Positions 1-3,940 of a DNA stretch of 6,089 nucleotides are shown in pieces (the first letter of the stretch is position 1; each line of letters begins with the position of its first letter). The stretch is from assembly GCA_011041825.1 (NCBI GenBank), contig DRAO01000157.1:1-6089 (forward strand), given 5' to 3'. Source of the DNA: Chloroflexota bacterium. GTDB taxonomy: Bacteria > Chloroflexota > Anaerolineae > SpSt-600. The position numbers were made by a program, and so were the translations under genes. The notes under the pieces were generated by a model that was given only the letters and a program-made list of their open reading frames with translations, ran no database searches and was not told the origin of the DNA.

Positions 1-1555
1 GGCCGAAACCTCTTCCGAGAAAATGCCTCCCGAAGCGAGGGAACGGCTCTGGCGCAAATACGATGTCAATGTCCTCGTGGATAACAGCCACCTCACGGGA
101 GCCCCTGTCGTCATCGAGCTTAATCCGACCTATGTCAACCTGATGGGGCGCATTGAAAAGGAAGCGATGTTCGGCACATTGATCACGGATTTCACCCTGA
201 TAAAGGCTGGGGCTCTCCACCGGGCCAATGGAGGCTACCTGGTCATACAAGTTGAGGACTTGCTGCGTAACCCCTATTCCTGGCAAGGGCTTAAGCTGGC
301 TCTGGCTAACGGTAAAATCATCATCGAGGAAATCGGGGAGAGGCTGGGCTTCATCACCACTAAAACCCTCCAGCCGGAGCCCATCCCTCTCGACGTTAAG
401 GTAGTGCTCATAGGCAGTCCGGTGCTCTATCATTACCTCTACAACCTGGATGAGGAGTTTAAGGAGCTCTTCAAAGTCAAGGCGGACTTCGATACTCGGA
501 TGGACCGCAATGAGGAGAACATAAAGGCTTATTGCGCTTTCATCTGTGGCATCTGCCAGAAGGAAAACCTCCTGCCCTTTGAGAATTCCGGTATGGCCAA
601 GATTGTGGAGTATGGTTCCCGCTTAGCCGGCGACCAGGACAAGCTCTCCACTCGCTTTGCCGATATAGCCGACATCATCAGAGAAGCCCACTTCTGGGCC
701 TCCCGGGAAGGCGCTACTTCCGTGAAAGCCGAGCATGTCCAAAAGGCTCTGGCTGAAAAGGTTTACCGTTCCAACCTCGTCCAGGAGCGAGTCAGGGAGA
801 TGATTGAGAAGGGCACCATCTTGATTGATACCGAGGGCGAGGTCGTGGGGCAGGTGAATGGCCTTTCGGTAGTGAGTTTGGGGGATTTCACCTTTGGTAA
901 GCCTACCCGGATCACGGCCACCATCGGCGTCGGTAAAGAAGGCATTGTGGACATCGAGAGGGAAACCAAGCTGGGCGGCCCCATTCATACCAAGGGAGTG
1001 CTCATCCTCACCGGTTATCTCATCCAGAAGTATGCTCAGGATAAACCCTTAACACTGGCTGCCCGATTGGTGTTCGAGCAGAGCTATGAGGGAGTGGAAG
1101 GGGATAGCGCCTCTGCTGCCGAAGTCTTTGCCTTGCTCTCGGCCCTCTCAGGACTCCCCATCAAACAGGGGATAGCGGTAACCGGTTCGCTGGACCAGAA
1201 AGGGCGGATCCAGGCTATTGGAGGAGTAAACGAGAAGATAGAGGGCTTCTTTGAAATCTGCAAGGCCAAAGGGCTCAACGGAGAACAGGGGGTTATAATC
1301 CCCCGGAGCAACCTCAGGCACCTTATGCTTAAGGAAGAGGTGGTAGAGGCCGTCAAAGAAGGCAAGTTCCACATCTATGCCATTGAGACCGTGGATGAGG
1401 GCATTGAAATCCTCACCGGCGTTAAGGCGGGAAAACGCCTGGAAGACGGTGCCTTTGAGAAGGACTCCGTGAATTACCTCGTTGACAAACGCCTGAGGGA
1501 ACTTTCCAAGGAATATCGGGAGGCGGAGGAAGAGGAGAGCCGTTCCTCTGAATAG
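1..1555 (+). CDS. Lon-family ATP-dependent serine protease (AAA_32/LonB-like), 5' truncated
   Basis: Cytoplasmic ATP-dependent protease expected to unfold and degrade damaged or regulatory proteins. The frame is open to the left window edge, so the true start and the N-terminal part, including Walker A, lie outside; the family is usually about 800 residues and about 517 are here. Numbering from the Met at 23, residues ~55-75 carry the AAA_32-type Walker B region (HRANGGYLVIQVEDLL), and ~155-160 the FDTRMDR segment typical of this AAA module. The C-terminal S16 protease domain has the catalytic Ser in GDSAS (S362, codon 1106) and the catalytic Lys in GGVNEKIEGF (K405, codon 1235). Their spacing of 43 residues equals that of E. 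coli Lon S679-K722. The GDSAS form is that of LonB-type enzymes, not the GPSAG of LonA. The tail after ~485 is charged and Glu-rich, and the stop is TAG. The closest known type is the YcbZ/LonH-like group rather than classical LonA, because no LonA substrate-binding context is visible. Confidence 0.93.
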   Translation, partial: AETSSEKMPPEARERLWRKYDVNVLVDNSHLTGAPVVIELNPTYVNLMGRIEKEAMFGTLITDFTLIKAGALHRANGGYLVIQVEDLLRNPYSWQGLKLALANGKIIIEEIGERLGFITTKTLQPEPIPLDVKVVLIGSPVLYHYLYNLDEEFKELFKVKADFDTRMDRNEENIKAYCAFICGICQKENLLPFENSGMAKIVEYGSRLAGDQDKLSTRFADIADIIREAHFWASREGATSVKAEHVQKALAEKVYRSNLVQERVREMIEKGTILIDTEGEVVGQVNGLSVVSLGDFTFGKPTRITATIGVGKEGIVDIERETKLGGPIHTKGVLILTGYLIQKYAQDKPLTLAARLVFEQSYEGVEGDSASAAEVFALLSALSGLPIKQGIAVTGSLDQKGRIQAIGGVNEKIEGFFEICKAKGLNGEQGVIIPRSNLRHLMLKEEVVEAVKEGKFHIYAIETVDEGIEILTGVKAGKRLEDGAFEKDSVNYLVDKRLRELSKEYREAEEEESRSSE

Positions 1556-1581
1556 CCTTCCGGAAGCCTCTCGAACTTTGG

Positions 1582-1600
1582 GGCAGCGGTTCTCGCTGCC
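1582..1600 (+). terminator. Small GC hairpin after the Lon-like gene
   Basis: Arms GGCAGCG (1582-1588) and CGCTGCC (1594-1600) pair perfectly around the loop GTTCT. It begins 27 nt after the protease stop codon. No T-run follows, so it is at best a weak terminator or an RNA-stabilising hairpin. Confidence 0.25.
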
Positions 1601-1656
1601 TGGAGAGCATAGCGGCACTCCATTCAGGCCGGGCTTTTGCCCTGGTTTGACTGGCT

Positions 1657-1802
1657 AGCCCGCTTCCAGCGGGCTTTCACTGCTCAGGCCGGGGCTTTTA
1701 GCCCTGGCTTGACTGGCCAGCCCGCTTGCAGCGGGCTTTCACTGCTCAGGCCGGGGCTTTTAGCCCTGGCTTGACTGGCCAGCCCGCTTGCAGCGGGCTT
1801 TC
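1657..1802 (+). terminator. Three repeated terminator-like hairpins within the tandem array
   Basis: Each full repeat unit has a stem AGCCCGCT / AGCGGGCT (8 bp, 3-nt loop TCC or TGC) directly followed by TTC: 1657-1675, 1719-1737 and 1781-1799. A GC-rich stem with a short T stretch at its 3' foot resembles an intrinsic terminator, and the position downstream of the protease gene suits that role. The T-tract is short (three T counting the last stem base), so each copy alone would be weak. Termination activity is inferred, not shown. Confidence 0.4.
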
Positions 1803-1810
1803 ATTGCTCA

Positions 1811-1833
1811 GGCCAGGGCTTCTAGCCCTGGCC
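1811..1833. repeat. Perfect 10-bp inverted repeat at the end of the tandem array
   Basis: GGCCAGGGCT (1811-1820) and AGCCCTGGCC (1824-1833) are exact reverse complements around TCT. This is the last, partial repeat unit; here the first dyad of the unit is fully symmetric, whereas in the earlier units it is imperfect. It ends 54 nt before the likely NTPase start codon. Confidence 0.75.
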
Positions 1834-1887
1834 CACTTATGTGACCACGATTAGGCGGAGTTACCAGGACTGTAATTGCAGGCGAAG

Positions 1888-2787
1888 ATGGGATTTTTCT
1901 ACGTTGAAGGACCGGTGCCTCACGATGCCCCTTCTTACGCAGAGCGCCCTGCCGACCTCAAAGTGCGGCACCTCTTGCTGAAAGGCCATCCTGTATGCTT
2001 GGTGGGACCACCGCTGGTGGGCAAGAGCAGCCTCCTGCTCCGGTTGGGAGCATTGCTGGCTCCCGGCGGATTTGAACACCGGCACGTGGATGTGTCTTTG
2101 CCGATAGGCTCATCCCTGCTGGAAACACTGGAGTCTTTCCTGGAGGAGTGCTCCAAAGCCCCCCAAAAGCTCCTGGTCACCGTAGACGGCCTGGAGGAAT
2201 TCCTTCCCGGCAACCTGCCATCCGCCTTCAGGTTGCTGCGCCGCTTCCTGAAGCGCAAACCTGAGGTGCTACTGGTTGCAGGAGGGACTTTCACACCTTC
2301 GCCAGGGCAGATTTCCCCGTTTAAGGAGGTTCGCCTCGGTTTCCTTTACCGGCCCCAGGTGCTCCAGATTGTGAGCCTGCTGGAGCTTGAAGGGCAGCAG
2401 TTAGAAGGAGTTACCGATGCCATCTACCGGTGGAGCGGCGGGCATCCTTACCTGGTGCAAAGCCTGTGCGTCATCTTAGAACAAGGGGGGTTCCCTCTCA
2501 CCGGAGAAGGCGTGGGGAAAGCTGTAAAGGTACTGCTTCAGACGGATGTACGGCTGCTCCCCAGACTTCTAAAAGCCCTCCGTGCCGACCCCGGAGCACT
2601 GCAATTGGCCCGGGTCCTTTACGAAGGTGGCCGAGTCAAGTTTTCGGCGGCTTTGCCTTTGATACAGCGGAATCCTGTGCTATGGGGGTGTTTCCGTAGC
2701 GATGAAAAGGGCTTCTGCCGCTTTTCCAGCCCCCTAGTGAGATGTATTTTCTCGTGCGAGGGCTTCGCCGCCGTCAGAAACATTTGA
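1888..2787 (+). CDS. Small STAND/AAA-like P-loop NTPase
   Basis: Predicted cytoplasmic ATP-binding protein of 299 residues; its biological role is unknown. Numbered from ATG 1888, Walker A is GPPLVGKSS (G40-S48, Lys46). Walker B is LLVTVDGLEEFL with Asp100 and Glu103/104, a form close to the NACHT-type hhhhDGhDE. The SPF..VRLGFL stretch (~143-153) and WSGGHPYLVQ (~182-191) match the later part of 'AAA-like domain' and STAND ATPases, where the GxP motif lies. Residues ~235-288 look like a winged-helix end. No sensor repeats or effector domain follow. The last 11 residues (SCEGFAAVRNI) are encoded inside a hairpin repeat (2746-2781), so the natural C-terminus may have been replaced. Start choice: an in-frame TAA at 1873 is followed by TTG 1876, with AGGA six bases upstream; ATG 1888 has AGG five bases upstream, and MGFFYVEGPVP looks like the family N-terminus, so ATG is preferred. 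Confidence 0.82.
   Translation: MGFFYVEGPVPHDAPSYAERPADLKVRHLLLKGHPVCLVGPPLVGKSSLLLRLGALLAPGGFEHRHVDVSLPIGSSLLETLESFLEECSKAPQKLLVTVDGLEEFLPGNLPSAFRLLRRFLKRKPEVLLVAGGTFTPSPGQISPFKEVRLGFLYRPQVLQIVSLLELEGQQLEGVTDAIYRWSGGHPYLVQSLCVILEQGGFPLTGEGVGKAVKVLLQTDVRLLPRLLKALRADPGALQLARVLYEGGRVKFSAALPLIQRNPVLWGCFRSDEKGFCRFSSPLVRCIFSCEGFAAVRNI
2746..2781. repeat. Hairpin element copy 1, overlapping the NTPase 3' end
   Basis: The left arm TTTTCTCGTGCGAGGGC (2747-2763) matches copy 2 at all but one base. The right arm is degenerate: outer TTTCT/AGAAA still pair, and an inner GGC-TTC-GCC stem remains. It lies within the coding frame of the NTPase, which ends six bases downstream. Confidence 0.7.
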
Positions 2788-2839
2788 TTCCTTACCAGGG
2801 CGAATTACCTCCCCCGGGAGCTAGGGAAAAAAGACGGGT

Positions 2840-2878
2840 GTTTTCTCGTGCGGGGGCGAAGCCCCCGCACGAGAAAAC
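2840..2878. repeat. Hairpin element copy 2, perfect palindrome with 18-bp arms
   Basis: GTTTTCTCGTGCGGGGGC (2840-2857) and its exact reverse complement (2861-2878) flank the 3-nt loop GAA. It is the most symmetric member of the three-element family. Short arms, GC-rich core and intergenic position resemble REP-like palindromes or small non-autonomous elements. No T-run directly follows on either strand, arguing against a standard intrinsic terminator. Confidence 0.9.
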
Positions 2879-2973
2879 GCTTCAAAAAATGCTTTTTAAC
2901 CTGCCCTCGCCGGAGGGAACCCTTTGAGCAAGAACAGCATGGCACTTTTTCAACACCCTCACCGAAGCAACGT

Positions 2974-3002
2974 TTGACGAATTGCATTTTTGGCCCTATA
3001 AT
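2974..3002 (+). promoter_or_regulatory. Near-consensus sigma-70 promoter for the toxin-antitoxin operon
   Basis: The -35 box TTGACG (2974-2979) and the -10 box TATAAT (2997-3002) are separated by exactly 17 bp. The start of transcription is expected near 3008-3010, giving a leader of about 75 nt that contains hairpin element 3 and the ribosome site. The -10 box is flanked by CCC and GGG, a tiny dyad that could be part of an operator, though this is weak. Confidence 0.75.
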
Positions 3003-3024
3003 GGGGATGATAAGGAAAGGCTCT

Positions 3025-3060
3025 ACATTTTCGTGCGGCGGCTTCGTCGCAGGAAAATGT
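3025..3060. repeat. Hairpin element copy 3, in the leader of the toxin-antitoxin operon
   Basis: ACATTTTC (3025-3032) pairs with GAAAATGT (3053-3060); after one G/G mismatch, TGCGGCG (3034-3040) pairs with CGTCGCA (3045-3051, one G-T wobble) around the loop GCTT. It shares the TTTTC.GTGCG arm with copies 1 and 2. It lies between the promoter and the Shine-Dalgarno sequence, ending 10 nt before the latter. Confidence 0.85.
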
Positions 3061-3082
3061 ATCCGCTTTAGGAGAGAAAGGT

Positions 3083-3373
3083 ATGGAAATTAACATTGAT
3101 TTTGCCCTAGTAGAAGGCTTGGTGAAAGAATTTAACCTTTCCCCTTCCGAGCTTCTCCGAGCAGCTCTTACTGATTTCTATTTGCGTAAGAGCATAGCTG
3201 CTCATTTGAAGCCCCTCTTGCATCGGATGTATGCCGAAGGGCTTATATCACGTGAAGAATTGCTGATTTATGTTCCTGGTGAAGATGCAATGGATATCAT
3301 CTTAGGCGATGAAGTAGGCAAAAAGGGAGCCAAAATAGCCGATGAAATCTGGAAAACAGCCCTTGGTGCTTGA
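3083..3373 (+). CDS. Antitoxin-like small protein, putative ribbon-helix-helix N-terminus
   Basis: A 96-residue protein, likely the antitoxin of the PIN protein encoded downstream and possibly the autorepressor of the operon. The N-terminus reads as a strand (INIDF, residues 3-7), a helix (ALVEGLVKEF) and a second helix opened by SPSELLRAALTDFYLRK, a pattern like ribbon-helix-helix DNA-binding proteins. Residues ~38-96 are charged and probably helical and would contact the toxin. It does not resemble the UPF0175 antitoxins that often accompany DUF3368-type PIN toxins, and I cannot name its family. The start is well supported: GGAGAG at 3071-3076 sits six bases before the ATG. Its 3' end overlaps the PIN gene by 32 nt, implying coupled translation. 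Base composition is AT-richer than mutS: one 60-base line counted by hand gave 45% GC here against 63% in mutS. The role is inferred from size and position. Confidence 0.72.
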   Translation: MEINIDFALVEGLVKEFNLSPSELLRAALTDFYLRKSIAAHLKPLLHRMYAEGLISREELLIYVPGEDAMDIILGDEVGKKGAKIADEIWKTALGA

Positions 3374-3902
3374 TTCTTCAACCTTAATCGCCTTAATCAA
3401 AGGGAAGCTACTCCCTCACCCTGCTCTTGAACAACACTTCCAATGGATTATACCGGCTTTAGTTTACGAAGAAATCATCAGAGTTCCTACTCCCGTGACT
3501 CGTACTATCGAACAGTTAGTCCAGGAAGGCAAAGTAAACGTTTACTCCCTTGATGAAGATGTGCGAAGAGAAATCCAAGCCATCTCTTCCCGTGAAAAAC
3601 TTGGGGTGGGGGAAATCTCCTGTTGTTTTGTTGCCGAAGCGCTAAATATTGGGTTCTTTTTGTGCGATGACCACAAGTTTATCCGCCGTTTAAGCAAGAT
3701 AAAAGAACCACGTGTTGCTAACAAGGTTCCCCTGGGTTTTGCTTTCATCCTTGCTACACTTTTTAAGATGCACCACCTTGACGAGGAAACTCTCAAAGAG
3801 CTTTTCCACCGTATCGTTAATGAGAACAACTGGAAAAATTCTATTGTTGAGATTTCCAACCGGCGGTTTCTGTTTGATACTCTAGGTATCTGGGTGGGAT
3901 GA
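3342..3902 (+). CDS. PIN-domain putative RNase toxin (DUF3368-like)
   Basis: A 186-residue protein with a PIN-like fold, expected to be a Mg2+-dependent ribonuclease acting on cellular RNA and held in check by the upstream partner. Acidic residues fall where PIN enzymes need them: Asp11 in LVLDSSTLIALIKG, Glu43/44 in PALVYEEI, Glu91 in LGVGE and Asp109/110 in FFLCDDHKF. This order (LDSS, YEE, G.GE, DD) is that of DUF3368-type PIN proteins, which are usually nearer 160 residues; here a C-terminal extension of ~50 residues (from HHLDEETLKEL onward) is added. ATG 3342 has GGGAG 12 bases upstream; a GTG at 3366 is an alternative start that would leave only LDSS at the N-terminus, so ATG is preferred. 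It overlaps the antitoxin gene by 32 nt and is followed by mutS after 38 nt. All key acids are present, so it is probably active. Confidence 0.83.
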   Translation: MKSGKQPLVLDSSTLIALIKGKLLPHPALEQHFQWIIPALVYEEIIRVPTPVTRTIEQLVQEGKVNVYSLDEDVRREIQAISSREKLGVGEISCCFVAEALNIGFFLCDDHKFIRRLSKIKEPRVANKVPLGFAFILATLFKMHHLDEETLKELFHRIVNENNWKNSIVEISNRRFLFDTLGIWVG

Positions 3903-3937
3903 AGACACCATACGCCTGGAGCTTGTTGAGGAAGTAA
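3878..3937 (+). other. Short open frame, possible relic tail of a displaced upstream gene
   Basis: The frame is open from 3878 to a TAA at 3935-3937 and ends KTPYAWSLLRK, three bases before the mutS ATG. It contains an ATG at 3899 that overlaps the PIN stop as ATGA, which would give a 12-residue peptide. The ending resembles the T.A.WSL.G-type C-terminus I associate with MiaB TRAM domains, and miaB often precedes mutS, so it may be a relic. The similarity is too short to be firm. Alternatively it is a coupling mini-ORF, or chance. Confidence 0.22.
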
Positions 3938-3940
3938 CCG

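Larger units (their letters stand above)
1625..1833 (+). repeat. Tandem repeat, ~62-bp unit, 3.4 copies
   Basis: Units start at 1625 (60 bp), 1685 (62 bp), 1747 (62 bp) and 1809 (partial, ~24 bp), each opening with CAGGCC. Units 2 and 3 differ at a single base (1804, C to T), pointing to recent duplication or homogenisation. Unit 1 differs from unit 2 by two one-base gaps and three substitutions. Each unit holds a GGGC...GCCC dyad, a CTGGCCAG (or CTGGCTAG) palindrome, and a longer hairpin AGCCCGCT-N3-AGCGGGCT followed by TTC. There is no open frame of note. The array fills most of the gap between the protease and NTPase genes. Confidence 0.9.
2788..3082. other. Intergenic region between the NTPase and toxin-antitoxin genes
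   Basis: No convincing gene is seen on either strand; the short open frames crossing it are explained by the GC-rich hairpins. It holds a CTCCC-CC-GGGAG dyad (2809-2820), hairpin element 2, a small CCCTC-GCCG-GAGGG hairpin (2904-2917), a strong promoter and hairpin element 3. No clear intrinsic terminator for the NTPase gene was found. The stretch 2918-2973 shows nothing I can name. Confidence 0.7.

Noticed and set aside
623..988. Minus-strand open frame opposite the Lon-like gene
   Set aside because: It is antisense to well-conserved Lon protease sequence and has no domain or ribosome site that stands out.
1625..1833. CRISPR array
   Set aside because: The repeats are contiguous 60-62-bp tandem units with no unique spacers between shorter repeats, and no cas gene is present.
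1876..1887. TTG at 1876 as the NTPase start
   Set aside because: AGGA at 1866-1869 is well spaced for it, but the family-like N-terminus begins at the ATG 1888, which also has AGG upstream. It cannot be fully excluded.
2840..2878. Rho-independent terminator for the NTPase gene
   Set aside because: The stem is strong, but the bases directly after it are CGCTTC on the + strand, and on the - strand the T-run starts only after several unrelated bases.
2904..2917. A fourth member of the hairpin family (CCCTC-GCCG-GAGGG)
   Set aside because: It is only a 5-bp stem and lacks the TTTTC.GTGCG arm shared by the other three.
2742..3093. Small plus-strand open frames crossing the hairpin cluster
   Set aside because: Their codons come mostly from the palindromes, they overlap each other and the antitoxin leader, and they lack ribosome sites. 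They are taken as by-products of GC-rich repeats.
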